64,000 nucleotides of DNA from Ypsolopha sequella (GCA_934047225.1 OW204004.1:6638401-6702400); one strand, 5' to 3'; shown: positions 31,240 to 43,500, counted from the stretch's first letter. Numbers and translations are program-made. The notes: generated by a model not told the origin, from the letters alone.

Positions 31240-32240
31240 GGCAGAAACGGATATTGCCTGACTGGTATTTTGCCTCGGCCTGCTAACTCACCTCGTCAGG
31301 CAGTACCCTTCTTTCCAACCCTCTGATACAATGTACTATATATTTCATAAAAAAAAACTGTTTTAGATACGTAGAGTTTGTAGAATGTATTCTTATTTAG
31401 CTTTTTTTGTATATTGGAAATCACTTAAAGACTTTTGTAAACGAAAATACTTATATAAACACTTAAAGGCCTATTGCACGAACGTCAGATTAGATTTAAA
31501 GGTTGACGTAAACTCTTGCTATCACTTAATTTTATCCATTTCATCCCACCCATGTTAATGTCACTCAAACTCAATCTTCATTTTATGAAGAACTAGAAGC
31601 AAAATACTCATGGACATATTTAGGGGAACGCAATAAAATGATCTATTCAAGTTTTTATAGTAACATGGTGGTACCTCCACAGTCGAGCCCGGCATCAGCT
31701 GGACCTGCTGGACAAGAATATTGTTTACAAATTAAATTTTTAATTGACTAAACCAACGAAATAAGTATAAAAACTCTGGATGAGGGAATTGAAACTACAG
31801 AAAATATTGAAGAAATGGTGTTCATTATATTATTTAAAATTAATTTATGAGTCCGAAACTTTTAAAAGTAAAATTATATATTACTTTTGGAAAGCCTAAC
31901 GCAAAAATTTAACTCTAGACTAAAAAAAATACCATGAAAAATTCTAGTAACTTCACCATTTCTTTTTTGCGTTCCTCTATTTTTTTCCCTGAGTGTAGTT
32001 TTAGAAAATTTATGCTTAGGTTCAAAGATACAAAATAAACGCTGTTCTTTATGTTAGTTGATCACAATGAGCGTTTTTCTCGTTGTTTTTTTTTCTTAGT
32101 TCTTAGCTTTCCTCCAGATGTCGCTGTCCATGTCACCATAGATAAAATATGTTTCGTAACAATCAATGTCAAAGTGGTTTTCAGTTTGTTTGAAATCTGT
32201 GCAAATTTTGTCTTTGATTGTGTTGCTAAAGTATATAACA
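31240..32240. other. No supportable gene
   Basis: AT-rich sequence. At 31671-31708 lies an inverted fragment of the retroelement head (GGTGGTACCTCCACAGTCGA, GCCCGGCATCAGCT). Short frames at 32051-32290 on both strands have no domain. Confidence 0.4.
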
Positions 32241-32519
32241 GTGCACTGAAAAAACGAAGCTTTAGCAAAGTACCTATTTGGCTTGGTTAAAAATTACTCA
32301 GCTACATTTAACCAAGACTTATCTAAAACGTGCAATATAGCTTTGTTAATACAAAACAAGCAAGTATGGCTAAATGGTGTTAGCTATTATTAACAAAGTA
32401 CTGGTTTATATCCAAATAAGCGTATCACTAAATGTACCCCTTACTGAATTCGGTTACAAATAAACAAGCTTACACTGTTATTTACATACAAGTATGTTGT
32501 TTGATTTTTGCACCAATTA

Positions 32520-33560
32520 TATTCGGGTGAAATTAGATAAGTCACTATGATGCAAATAATCATGTAACTTATTAAAAACACTTAAGTTACATATCTATCG
32601 CTGAATAAACTCAGCTAGGCTCATAACAACCATGTAACTTATAAAAAGACAAATGAATTACATACTTATCGGTAAATAAGCGCAGCTCGGCTGTTAATAA
32701 CCGTGTAACTTATTTAAAAAACAAAGAAGCTACCTTTCTATCGGTAAATAAGCGCAACTCGGCTTTTAATAACCGTGTAACTTATTAAAAAACAAAAAGT
32801 TTCTTATCTAACCATCCGTAAAAAAGCGCAGCTTGGCTGTTAATAACCATGTAATTTATAAAAAAAAATAATAAATTACATATCTATTGGTAAATAAGCA
32901 CTGCTCGGGTGTTGAAAACCGTGTAACTTATTTAAAAAACAAACAAGTACTTATATATCGGTAAATAAGCGCAGCTCGACTGTTAATAACCATGTAACTT
33001 ATTTAAAAAACAAAGAAGCTACCTTTCTTTCGGTAAATAAGCGCAGCTCGGCTTTTAATAAATGTGTAACTTATTAAAAAACAAAAGTTACTCATCTAAC
33101 TATCCGTAAATAAGCACAGCTCGGCTGTTAATAACCATTTTACTTATAAAAAAAATAATAAATTACATATCTATTGGTAAATAAGCGCTGCTCGGGTGTT
33201 AAAAACCGTGTTACTTATTTAAAAAACAAACAAGTTACTTATCTATCGGTAAATAAGCGCAGCTTGGCTGCTAATAAGCGTGTTACTTGTAAAAACAACC
33301 AAGTTATTTATCCATCAGTAAATAAGCAAAGCTTGACTGTTAATAACCGTATAACTTACTAAAAAAACAAAGAAGTTACATATCTATTTATAAATAAGCG
33401 CAGCTCAGCTGTTATTAACCATGTAACTTATTAAAAAATTAACAAGTTACTTATCATTCGGTAAATAAGAGCAGCTTGGCTGTAAATAACCGTGTAACTT
33501 ACTAAAACACCAACAAGTTACATATATATTGGTACCTAAATAAGCGGAACGGAGTGAGTG
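32520..33560. repeat. Left subterminal array, about 13-14 units of 71-75 bp
   Basis: The unit is GGTAAATAAGCGCAGCTCGG, CTGTTAATAACCGTGTAACT, TATTAAAAAACAAACAAG, TTACTTATCTATC. Unit starts can be read at 32671, 32743, about 32815, 32889 and 32960 and continue to about 33535. Point changes are spread through all units. A 62-residue frame across three units (33174-33362) is a by-product of the repeat. Confidence 0.85.
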
Positions 33561-34619
33561 ATTGTGATTACTACTTTAAGTAAGTAAATTATTTAAAAGT
33601 TGATGAGAGCTCAGCTAGGTAGAAAATTCTGTCTAATTGAAGCTGAGAGTAGCTGTACCTGACACGCGTATGGAAAAATAATGAAAAAAAGATTTTTTCC
33701 ATTCCCGTGTCGGGTAAAGTTACTCTCAGCTTTCATTAGACCGATTTCAGGTATTTTATTCTGAACAAGTAAAGTACTAATTTAATTTTACCTTATTTGT
33801 TCATTTATTATCAACACATTGATGTTTGTTTGAAAGTTAATGAGAGCTTGTTTAATTCTAAAAAAGTAAATTACTGGTTTAATTTTAACACAGTGGCTCG
33901 TCTATTGCCAACCGAGTGACTTATTTAAAAATAAATGAGTAGGTATACTACTCATTTAACGTTACCCGAGTAACTCATTTAACATTAACTAAAAAACACT
34001 GGTAATCTTTCGGCTCACTCATTCGTTCAGTGTTGCAAACGTACAGCCATTGCCGTATCGTTCGGCAGTTCTGCTCAAATAAGACGATACGCACGGTGCA
34101 CGGCAAGGTATGTACTATCTTATAAATATTTTACTTGCATATACTTTTATAGTTTTTTGATATTAAAGTCAAAAAGAGTTCAGCTTTAAAAATCATCCTT
34201 TTTCAGGTAGGGGTGGGTCGTTGCAGCTTTTTTTTGCAACGAAACGAGACTGTTTTTTCAGCTAAACAATCCGGTTTTAAAACTTGTTGCATCTTTTTTG
34301 AATAAACTAAACTTTGCTTTTTTACATTGTAATGGAGATATAAGGATGTTCTGAATACTTTTGACTGATAATGATGGATGAAATGTGTATGTACCAACCT
34401 TTATCTCGAATGTCAAGCAAAATTGTTCAGAAGTAAACTTTTATGTAAAACAACATGAACTTCCCTTCATACATACTTTAGTTGCACTCGTTTTTTTCAC
34501 GGACAGCCAAAAAAGCAAACAATTTTCTCCAACCAAGTGTCAATTGGCACTAAATAAAACAAATAAATGTTATTAATTAACTACTTTGTCTTTAAAATTT
34601 AGATTTTTATACACACCTA

Positions 34620-34760
34620 GTTACTTAATAAAATAACACAAAAAAAAATTATTGAGATACAGTCACATTGTGAATCACGTCATCAGTCACGGGAGTGGCC
34701 CGAAATATTTTTTCGTGTTATTTTATTAAGTTTATATATATAAAATACTATAAATAAAAC
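34620..34760. repeat. Small inverted repeat inside the CACTG element
   Basis: ACTTAATAAAATAACAC near 34623 is mirrored by GTGTTATTTTATTAAGT near 34715. This is probably a MITE of about 110 bp. The flanking interior 33.6-34.6 kb shows no genes. Confidence 0.5.
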
Positions 34761-35298
34761 AAACAAACAAAACGAAACCAAGACAGTTTTTCTTCGTTTC
34801 GTGTCCGTGGCGAGGAACAAGCAAAACAACTATTTATCTCTGTTTTACACTGTTCATTGCCGCACTAAATAAACGCGTTTGTCTCTTTCTCTCACTTCCA
34901 GGGCATCGTCTGAACAGGACTGCGTTCAGTTTGATAGAAATGTTATAATCTCCAGGCGTTAACGGGCTATAAAACTAGTTTCATTTTGCAACTAGGTACT
35001 TTATCCAACCATGAGAAACGGTTGCATCGTTGCGCTTAGAAAAACTGTTGCAAAAAGTAGTTCGTTCAGCTTATCGTCCGAAATTGGTAGAGCGCGCTGG
35101 CAGTGCAACACATTTATCTGCGAAATTTAGTTATTCAAACATTTTACTTTTTATACTTAAGTAATTTAGGTATTTAAATCATCTGAGGTGCGACGACGAC
35201 ACGACGCCCTAGCCGTCCCTGATTATGTCGTGATTTTGTGAGTCGCGTGACTTTGTAGGTTTTTGATTTTGTGCAAATTTGTAAGTACCTAACTACAA

Positions 35299-35883
35299 TG
35301 GATGAAGACGTACAAAATCTTCTGAAGGCCGGGTCTGGAAGCAAACATAAACGTGCCAGAGGTGAGTAAATAGTTTGTTCATAAAGGTTTTGTTTGTTGT
35401 CTAATAATTTAATAGGTACCTACTCGTATAGTAGGTACACGTGGGAGTGCGGGCGAGTACATCCTGGACGAATTAACTTGATACCCCGATTTTCTTGTTC
35501 TTCCTGGAGGTACTAGCTACGGGATATATTTATCTCTAGCTCTCCAGCCAGGTATCATTTGCCCGACTTGTACATACATGTCAGTATGATGGAGGCTGTA
35601 CACGACGCGCGTCTTGCGTGGCTCCCGTCACGTAGAAGCTCTACACAACAGCTCACCATGTACACACGCATTCGGTGTATCAAAATTGAGCTCCAGAAGA
35701 CGCCCGCTGCGTTTTCATTGCGAGACTCTCGAGACCCGTTGACTCGAGCGCAAAAGCGACAAGGTTACCATGTCTTGTTTGTGGTGTCTCGACGAGCGTG
35801 TACAGCCGCCATTAAATCGCCCGCACTCCCACCTGTCGCAAAATATGCCTACCTAGTCCTAAATAGCTTATTGTTGTGCATCC

Positions 35884-35914
<31 letters not shown>

Positions 35915-36435
35915 TGATAGGACTTGGGCTAAGCTACCTCCCATAACCGTTTGATTCATTCATTATGGAACATCTTGTATAATTGCAGTATGGAAACTCA
36001 GAAAGTAAATCTGGATGTGAGGAGCTCTAAAACGGGACTTGAAGCCGGGACTTCTCGCTCAGAGCTCAAGCAAAAGGTCCCAGGTTCCAGTCCTGTAGGC
36101 CTACCATGAGTTTTGCATACGATACTCGTTTACATTAGCGTAAAATATTTTGTATTGGAAACTCTGGTTCTACACGTAAACCGCTAGGGGCGCTGCACGA
36201 TTTTTATATAAATATTTTACGCTCACGTTAACGAGTATCGTGTACAAAACTCATGGTAGGCCTAATGGTTCAGAGCTCTTCACATCCAAATTTACTTTTC
36301 TTCTGCATTTACATAACTACTGCATCATATATTTTGAATTAGATTTTTCATAATTTAAGATGAATTTTGTGAAATGTTTTTATAAATATTGTTTCAGCAT
36401 CAGAAGAAACCTACAACATTGCAAGTGTTAGTAAC
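35299..36435 (+). CDS. Small two-exon ORF inside the CACTG element (exons 35299-35371 and about 36396-36435)
   Basis: An ATG at 35299 opens MDEDVQNLLKAGSGSKHKRA, one more arginine and a single G before GTGAGT. A pyrimidine-rich TTGTTTCAG at about 36387-36395 gives an acceptor. The joined frame continues A-SEETYNIASVSN and stops at TAG. The predicted product is only about 35 residues, with a basic patch (KHKRAR). AATAAA follows near 36823. It may be the N-terminus of a transposase whose body has been deleted, or a captured host 5' exon. I recognise no family. The roughly 1-kb intron contains two nested foldback insertions. Translation is unproven. Confidence 0.4.
35442..35832. mobile_element. 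391-bp insertion with 16-bp perfect inverted ends
   Basis: GTGGGAGTGCGGGCGA at the left and its exact inverse TCGCCCGCACTCCCAC at the right enclose a GC-rich centre. A 131-residue frame begins in the centre but has no domain. It lies within the intron of the small ORF. I do not see a clear target duplication. Confidence 0.6.
35978..36331. mobile_element. tRNA-arm foldback, copy 1, with a second foldback nested inside
   Basis: The ends (ATTGCAGTATGGAAAC, AAGTAAATCTGGATGTGAGG) match the 52.1-kb element, and a decayed B-box-like segment (CCCAGGTTCCAGTCCT) is at 36079-36095. The centre is replaced by another palindrome at 36096-36264 (TAGGCCTACCATGAGTTTTG, ATACGATACTCGTTTACATT, mirrored). Confidence 0.65.
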
Positions 36436-37079
36436 TAGTATTCGCTTAAAAGGAAAACAGAAAAAAGTGTGGCGTCCGTCTAAAGCAGAGGTGTAGGAAG
36501 GGCCTATAAGGCATGTTATAGATGATTATAGATGATGGAACTGCTGATTTTATTTTTTAGTTGTCTTATTTGGCCCCATAGTTTTAGTTTTTTATATTGA
36601 TTGGTACTTTCACCCCTTTCAGTTTTCGGGAGCGGTCTTTTTACCCCCTGTAATGCTTTGTATATCTTATAACTTTAATTATGGAGCGGGATTAAAAAAA
36701 TATAAGTAAAACAAATTCATATTGTACTTAAAATAAATAATTAAAAAATGTATGTTAGCTATTAAGCTAGAAACGTAATATTGCTTGTAATTGCACTGTC
36801 ATTGTATTTAATTATAAGAATAAATAGTAAAAAGACTTATTCCAGTGGTTTATTATTTATGTTTGGTATCTTTAGCAAATTTACTTTAAAGTCATAGCAA
36901 ATGTACAATGAATCCAGAACTAATTATTTAAGGCAGATACAGCTGAAATACTTTGCAGCTTTAAGTATTAACAGCCAGTTAATACTTAAAGTTGCAAAGT
37001 ATTGTAGCTATTTCTGCCTAAGTGATCAGTTCTGCATACATTGTACGTTTGCTGTGGCCACAAAGTAAATTCGCTAAAG

Positions 37080-37870
37080 ATACCAAGTATGATGGCTGTG
37101 GCTACGTAGCAAACTGATTCCAGATACCGAGTAAATTGGATAGGAAAACCAAGTAACTCGGTATCTGGAATCGATTTACTGTGTAGCCATAACAGACTTT
37201 CTCGGTATTTACTCGGTTTTCTTACCGAAAAAGTCTGTTATGGCTACACAGTAAATCGATTCCAGATTCCGAGTAAATTGGATAAGAAAACCGAGTAATG
37301 TAGCTGTAAATACCGAGAAAGTCTGCTATGGCTACAAAGCAAATCGATTCTAGATACCGAGTAAATCGGCTGTAAATACCGAGAAAGTCTGCTAGGGCTA
37401 CAAAGCAAATTGATTCCAGATACCGATTAAATCGGCTGTAAATACCGAGAAAGTCTGCTATGGCTACAAAACAAATCGATTCCAGATACCGAGTAAATCG
37501 GCTGTAAATACCGAGAAAGTCTGATATGGCTACAAAGCAAATCGATTCCAGATACCGAGTAAATCGGCTGTAAATACCGAAAAAGTCTGCTATGGCTACA
37601 AAGCAAACCGATTCCAGATAACGAGTAAATTAAGTAATAAAACCGAGTAAAATTGCTGTAACTACGGAATAGACCGGCTGTAAATACCGAAGAAGTCTGC
37701 TATGGCTACAAAGCAAATCGATTTAAGATACCGAGTAAATTGGATATGAAAACCGAGTAGCATTGCTGGAACTACCGAGTAAATCGGATGTAGTGTTCGA
37801 ATACATTGGTTCCAACTACTGAGTTACATTGCTGTAACTTGTTACATTTCTTAGGCTACAAAGTAAAATT
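37080..37870. repeat. Right subterminal array, 66-bp unit
   Basis: GTCTGCTATGGCTACAAAGC, AAATCGATTCCAGATACCGA, GTAAATCGGCTGTAAATACC, GAGAAA. GTCTG recurs at 37321, 37387, 37453, 37519 and 37585, exactly 66 bp apart each time. More diverged and partly inverted units lie on both sides, including a mirrored pair around 37190-37260. Confidence 0.85.
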
Positions 37871-38099
37871 GGCTAAATGTAGCCATTTTTAATCTGTGGT
37901 TTCTAAATAAGCTTATTATGTTAATAATAAACAAGTATTTTTAACACATTCTAACGGTTAATATTTCACAAGTAACGATAACAAAGTTGACTTATTAGTT
38001 TTTAACTGCAAACTTTGCAGGTGCTATATTGACAAACATGCTGGGTTATTTTCAGCAGTATCTTGTTTATTTTTAGCCCTTGCGTTTTTTCAGTGTGCC

Positions 38100-40440
38100 A
38101 TCTAGGAATTTTATTTAACACTAAATTTGACACAAGGAAAGACGCTCATTCGCACCACACTTCATCACTATTCCATCCAAGAGTGGAATAGATTTGCATC
38201 GTAATTGCTACATTAAAATTTTACTCAGGTTATATTTCAAAATTAGGTCTTTCAAGGCACTGCTTATATTAACTAAAGTATAAACTTAAATATATGCTTT
38301 TTTCTGAAGGTTTATTTTGTACCCCTCATTGATTAAATAATTGTGTACTTACTTTTAAACTTATTATTGCAAACTGCCCGAATAGATCTGTAAAGAGAAC
38401 AGTTTTCGTTGTAATTTGATCGCTTTTAAGGGCAAAGATGAAGCCTTAAAAAAGAAAATATTTCACTATTTACCTCATAATATAATATATACCACATATC
38501 TCTACAATTTCTATAGTAAGGTAACATACATACCTAATACGGATTCGTTTACGAGCGACATGATTACCAGTTACGGCAAAAGCTATAAAAATCAATGACG
38601 CCATGATTGTAATAAACCGACGAAATGAATGTTATAGGTTTATGGAGGCATGGAAAAGCAATTTTGATGTGGAAAGTAAGAACAAAATAAAAATGTACCT
38701 ATAATGTCAAGCAACGCAGTCTTCAAACGCTAGCGAAATTTTTTGATGACGTTATTCAAATACAAAATAAAGCGCATTTTAAAAGCTGAATATTGATTGG
38801 AGGCGGTTCACAAAATTGCGCATTTTGCATGGTTTGTCCTCCTGGATCGTAATTTACTTGGAATTTGAAGCAATTTTATAGTGTTTTTTTTTTCGGTATA
38901 GTTAAATGAAATGATTGTCAATAAAATTACTGAATTCAATTAATCAATGATCATAGGTTATTCTGACGTGAAATTTTATTTATTTATTTATTTATTAAAA
39001 AGGGACGCTAACACATAACAACACAAACATAAAAATAACAAACAGATAAGGCTTTTTTTTTTTTTTTTTTTTAATAGTTTTACGGCTCTGGATGCAAGTC
39101 CTTTTGAGCCAGTCGTTTTTATTATTTACACTTTGTGAGCACTTTATATGCACATCTTTTTATCACTTATACAGTAATATTTACATCCAATTTAAACAGA
39201 TAAGGCCTTGATCTAGTGTTGCCATCAATTACAAGCGTCCACAAAATTATCTAAATTAGATACGAAACCTAAAACACAAAATTATAGACATTAATTAAAT
39301 AAATTTTAATAAAAGAAAAAATAAACAGAAACGTTACGGAAAAAAATATATAAATAAAAGATATTAAAAAGAATTATTATGTTTTCATGTTGTATTCAAT
39401 ATAAAAATCGCGGTAAGGCAACATTAATTGGGAAAATTTAAGAAATTATTTATTTCACTAGTTATCTTTTGAATAATACAGATTCTAATATTTCTAATAC
39501 ATTATGTCTCAAAAAAATTTACGTCTGATGTTTTTGCAATTTTTTTTTTTTTTAACAAATTTATTGAATTTTTATGAATATTTTATTTGTATTATTTCAT
39601 TTATGTCCTTAAAATTTACAATGTAATTAGTTTTCTGCAAAAAAAGTGTGAAAGATTGATCACTGCAAAAAATACAAAGGAGTGTTTGGAAATGTGGGAC
39701 ATTAACTGTCATTAAAAAAGATCGGTCTATATGTTTGTCATATACTCAAAAGTCCTTCTTTAGTTGATAAATTGGGCACTTCAAATTTTAGTTTTCTCGC
39801 TAAAAAGCACGCGTAACGAAATCTCAAGACGATATAGCGTTTGCGTCTCTTTATGCTACGGCGTAGCTAGTGCTACGATTTTAGAATATGCGCCAGCATC
39901 GAGTTACTAGGTGGTGCACTTGCAGCCATAGACAATACAGCCCAGAAAGACGTCTATTGTTCAACATCTTGCGTACAAATAATTCTGTCAACAATCGAAA
40001 CGGGATACTGCAATCCTATTGGCTCTTCCAATCTTACGTATAGCGCCACAAACTTATCTTTTCCGAAGACGAAGACTCTAACGTAAGGAATATAGAAGCC
40101 ATTTGGTTTGGCCTACCGAAACATATAATTTTGGAGTGGCGAATTTTATCTGCTGGTTCAGTCAGATGTGTTGACAGAAATCGGTCACCTAGTATTAGGA
40201 GTCTGTAGGCTGTATTCGTCTATGCTTGCAGCCCTTGGTGCAAAAATGTACATGAAAAACGCAAGGTTTATTTTTGTGACTTGCAGTTTACATGTCACAC
40301 TAAAAAATACTCTGAATGCCTCTGACTGCCCCTCGGGAATTTATGTCGTGACGGTATACATGTCACAGTAAAAAGTCATAACCGGTCGAAACTAATTTTG
40401 ACTGCGAAAATCAGTCACAATTAATTTTGTCCGACGTCCT
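38100..40440. other. AT-rich non-coding stretch with homopolymers and repeat scraps
   Basis: It contains a T20-type run near 39054-39072 and a repeat piece (ACGGCTCTGGATGCAAGTCC, TTTTGAGCCAG) at 39080-39110 that recurs at 58740-58772. Near 40315-40360 is a scrap of the 19.4-kb repeat (CCTCGGGAATTTATGTCGTG). No gene can be supported. Confidence 0.45.
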
Positions 40441-40442
40441 TA

Positions 40443-42622
40443 CCCAACCAACAATTTTGCCCTATAACAAATCCTTATACCTCAAAAAAGCTGGGTATAA
40501 AGGTTTTAGCGGTAACCGAAGGTTGTGTAATAGCGTTTGACAATACAGTTTAGCTCTATAAGTTTATACAGCAAAAACTACCTATTATCAAGTGTTGTAA
40601 AGGCTTACATCGCCACTTTATATTTCTGTTATAGGCAGATGTTATTGCAAGCTCCAATGTGACCAGTATATAACGAAATAACTCTATACCAGTGTTTACT
40701 GTCGCCATAATGTGGCTGTTTTACGCTATAAAGGTTCTGACTGTACTTTAATAGATCTTACGTTATAGTAGAGATAAAAACTCAACAATAGGTCAAAATT
40801 GTGATATTGTGGTTTTGTAGAACGTCGTTACAACACATGGCACTATAGTGAGCACAAAAACTCTGCAACAGAGCTATTTCGTGATACAGACGAGTTTCAA
40901 ATTACCATTATGTAGCTTAAATTTTCCTATAAAGGTATGCTAAGGCCCTTTATAGTTCCAGTGTTAACATTGTCACAAAGACACTTTTTTAGAACAAGAT
41001 TGTTTTTTGTTACTGTTATAGCCCTTCTTTTACACCACAGTGTTATAAAAGGAGTTCTTTCTCTTTTAAAACATAAATAGGGTATGTAAAGGTACGCTTA
41101 TTACTTTTAAACGATAATTCAGTTTTGTTAAGGCATTTCTGTCACTCTTTTATACCTAATCGCCGTTTTTATTTAGCGTAACTAATGAAACACCTTTGTT
41201 TTTTATAAATAATAAAAAATGGATTTTGAAGCCTGGAAAAGATTTAAACGCAGTGGGACTTATAGACGAGAAGTGAAAAGACAATACAAGGAAACAGTGA
41301 CTTCGTCCACTATTCAAAACTCTACTAGTCAAAGCCAAGTTAGAGACCAAATTGTACAAAGTGGTTCCGTACCAAATACATTTTTTGCTTACGAAGAACT
41401 AGACAACAATTCGAATGTGGACAGTGATTCTTCAACAGATGACAAAAATCGGCAACTGCGAGATGGTTTAAGAAATTGGGCCGTCAATTATAATATATCG
41501 CAAGATGCGATTAAAACTTTAATTGTTATTATAAATGATCGAATACCAAATATATTGCCAGCAGATCCAAGGACGCTTTTAAATACAGAAAAATCTGTCA
41601 CTACTCATCCTGTGGGAAATGGACGGTATTGGCATAACGGCTTGACAAAAACTTTGAAGTGCTATCTACAAATGATTGATAGTAGTTTATCTATAATTTC
41701 ACTGAATATTAACATGTATATTACTAAAATGTATATTACTTACAGCCCGCTGCCTGCTTTTAAAAGTTCAAAATTGCAGTTATGGCCAATTTCTGCAATA
41801 CCAAAACTGCGACCCATTGTAATCGGAATTTATTCAGGCACTGACACACCATCGGATTTAGATGGTTACCTAAGAATGTTTTTAGATGAAATAAAACAAC
41901 TTCTTTCTATTTTATTTTATTCTAACAAAGACTTATTTTTTTAATTGAATAAAAACATATCGCATTTATGTATAGCACTAGAACAAGCACAAACGGAACC
42001 CTAATTTCATGTAATGGTGGCTGTGGTCTGTAATGACGAGTGCTGTAGTGGACTTCAGGACGCTAAAAATATGTTTATGACTTTAAATTCGTAATTTTTT
42101 AAATAAAATCTCAATAATTCGAAGAGGGCATTAAAAATTCACTTAATATGCTTTCTCAGTAACTAACCTTCCCGCACATCATTACACATGTAAGAGACAA
42201 ATAATTTAATTACAAAATAAATTCTTACTTAACAGGATATCCTCGTATTCTTCGTTTATTATTTATTTTCTAAAAAACACGTGTTTACTGGAGTACTCCA
42301 GCTGTGAACGAATGAAAAACGAGCATGATAAATTAATAGTGTAGTAATGGAATCATAAACTCTTTTACAGTACAAAAAGGTACTTTAGAAGCGTTGTGGT
42401 GGCTTGTATATCACCAAATGGAGATTGCGTTACTATTACATCAACTGTATAGGCCAAAATTGTGATGCTTGATGCCGCTATAGTTCCACTTTAGAGCTGG
42501 ATGGAGATATAATTGTGCCACTTTCTTTGTAGGTTCACCTTCTTAGGCCCTTTATTTCACCACCCATTGGTTTTTAGGAGACGTTCTATGGTCTTTTATA
42601 GAACCACCTTTTGCTGGTTGGG
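40443..42622 (+). mobile_element. 2.18-kb TA-flanked DNA transposon with a transposase-like ORF
   Basis: CCCAACCAACAA at the left and (inverse) CCCAACCAGCAA at the right are terminal inverted repeats, with TA directly outside (40441-40442, 42623-42624). The first 700 bp hold many short related words (TTATAG, GCTATAAAGG) typical of subterminal binding sites. The single ORF at 41219-41944 lies between. The superfamily is unclear. TA targets are used by Tc1/mariner but also by other groups, and the ORF is not Tc1/mariner. Confidence 0.65.
41219..41944 (+). CDS. Transposase-like protein, N-terminal part of a widespread animal transposon family
   Basis: This intact 241-codon frame is the longest convincing ORF in the window. 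Residues about 1-70 are a basic start (MDFEAWKRFKRSGTYRREVK) and a low-complexity, acidic linker with NSNVDSDSSTDD. Residues 80-140 read LRDGLRNWAVNYNISQDAIK, ILPADPRTLLNTEK and GNGRYWHNGLTKTL. This L-x-x-W-A...I...L-P-x-D-x-R-T-L-L-x-T...Y-x-x-x-G-L pattern is one I recognise from animal transposon-encoded proteins with no settled name. Residues 180-235 read PAFKSSKLQLWPISA and PIVIGIYSGTDTPSDLDGYL, in which KSS-x-x-Q-x-WPI and P-F/I-V-I-G-I-Y are also family marks. An expected V-D-G-L-P segment is altered here (INMYITKMYITYSPLP). The frame then ends in TAA after a T-rich run, where relatives continue much further. The protein is truncated and probably inactive. Confidence 0.6.
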   Translation: MDFEAWKRFKRSGTYRREVKRQYKETVTSSTIQNSTSQSQVRDQIVQSGSVPNTFFAYEELDNNSNVDSDSSTDDKNRQLRDGLRNWAVNYNISQDAIKTLIVIINDRIPNILPADPRTLLNTEKSVTTHPVGNGRYWHNGLTKTLKCYLQMIDSSLSIISLNINMYITKMYITYSPLPAFKSSKLQLWPISAIPKLRPIVIGIYSGTDTPSDLDGYLRMFLDEIKQLLSILFYSNKDLFF

Positions 42623-43029
42623 TAATAAAAACAACTTTCTTTGTTTTCTGCCATCTGAATACCAAACTAACCCGAATTTTGTTGACATTTATCGCACGCA
42701 TGAAAAATGTAAACAACATTTAAAAATTTCAAAATATATATTTTTTATCAAATTTTACATTTGAAAATGCTTATACGCGAAACCGGTTGGGTGTAAAAAT
42801 AACATAATAAACGTTTTGTGGACAAGTACAAGTGTTTTAGTACAACAAAGATATATCTATAATTAATTTATTTTTTTATTTATTAGCCAATTTATTCTAG
42901 TTTAACAGGTATAACAAATTTTTACACTAAAACATGCTAAATACTTAGTACTATTAATATGTACAAAAATAATTATTATTATTATACTAGTATAGAAATT
43001 ACTGAGTATAGCATGAAATACATTATTAA

Positions 43030-43500
43030 GGCGATTACCATCGCCAAATTAGCAGCTCGATATTTGTCACTACAAATATCAACGGAAACGACATTGAAAT
43101 AACGTTCATATCAGCGCGCAATGCATAGTGGCTGTTACGACGCTCGCTGCGTCCTTGAGAGGGCGAAATAGGAGAAAATTATACTTTTCACTTGGACGTG
43201 ATTACTCGATTGAATAATCTTATGTTATGTTTATAGCTATAAAGTTTATCTATTTATCAAAGCATAGATGAATTCAATCGGCCAAGCCACTCAGGAGCAG
43301 TAGGGAATTTGAGGTCAAAAAACACAATTAAGTAAAAAAAAAAAATTCATGTAGAAGTTTTGGTGGTATGAAAAAGAAAAATGTTGCATATGTTGTCTAA
43401 GAGTTGATTATTCATAATACATTTTTTTATTTTTTTTTTGGTTTGGCCACAAACGAGGAGTAGGCTTTAGAAATTACCCATTTGGCAATAGTAAGGCCCT
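43030..43500. repeat. Repeat family E, copy 2
   Basis: Collinear with 23285-23760 (AGGCGATTACCATCGCCAAA, GACATTGAAATAACGTTCAT, TTTGGTGGTATGAAAAAGAA). Confidence 0.6.

Larger units (their letters stand above)
32244..38095. mobile_element. 5.85-kb CACTG-ended DNA transposon with tandem arrays near both ends
   Basis: The left end reads CACTGAAAAAACGAAGCTTT. The right end, reverse complemented, reads CACTGAAAAAACGCAAGGGC, so the first 13 bp are identical inverted repeats. TG lies outside both ends (32242-32243, 38096-38097), a possible 2-bp target duplication. Ends of the form CACTR/CACTG are characteristic of the CACTA/Mirage/Chapaev group. Large subterminal repeat arrays are also usual there, and this element has one inside each end (32.5-33.55 kb and 37.1-37.87 kb). 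No transposase catalytic region is visible, so it is probably non-autonomous or decayed. The interior hosts younger insertions and a two-exon small ORF. Confidence 0.65.

Noticed and set aside
32520..33560. Regular repeats resembling a CRISPR array
   Set aside because: The units are directly tandem with no unique spacers, the window is eukaryotic, and there are no cas genes. It is a subterminal satellite of a transposon.
35559..35954. 131-residue frame inside the CACTG element
   Set aside because: It lies within a 391-bp inverted-repeat insertion and ends in a (TTA)n run. No domain or codon signal was seen.
41156..41359. Minus-strand frame opposite the start of the transposase-like ORF
   Set aside because: It is a shadow of the plus-strand ORF at 41219-41944, which has the recognisable motifs.
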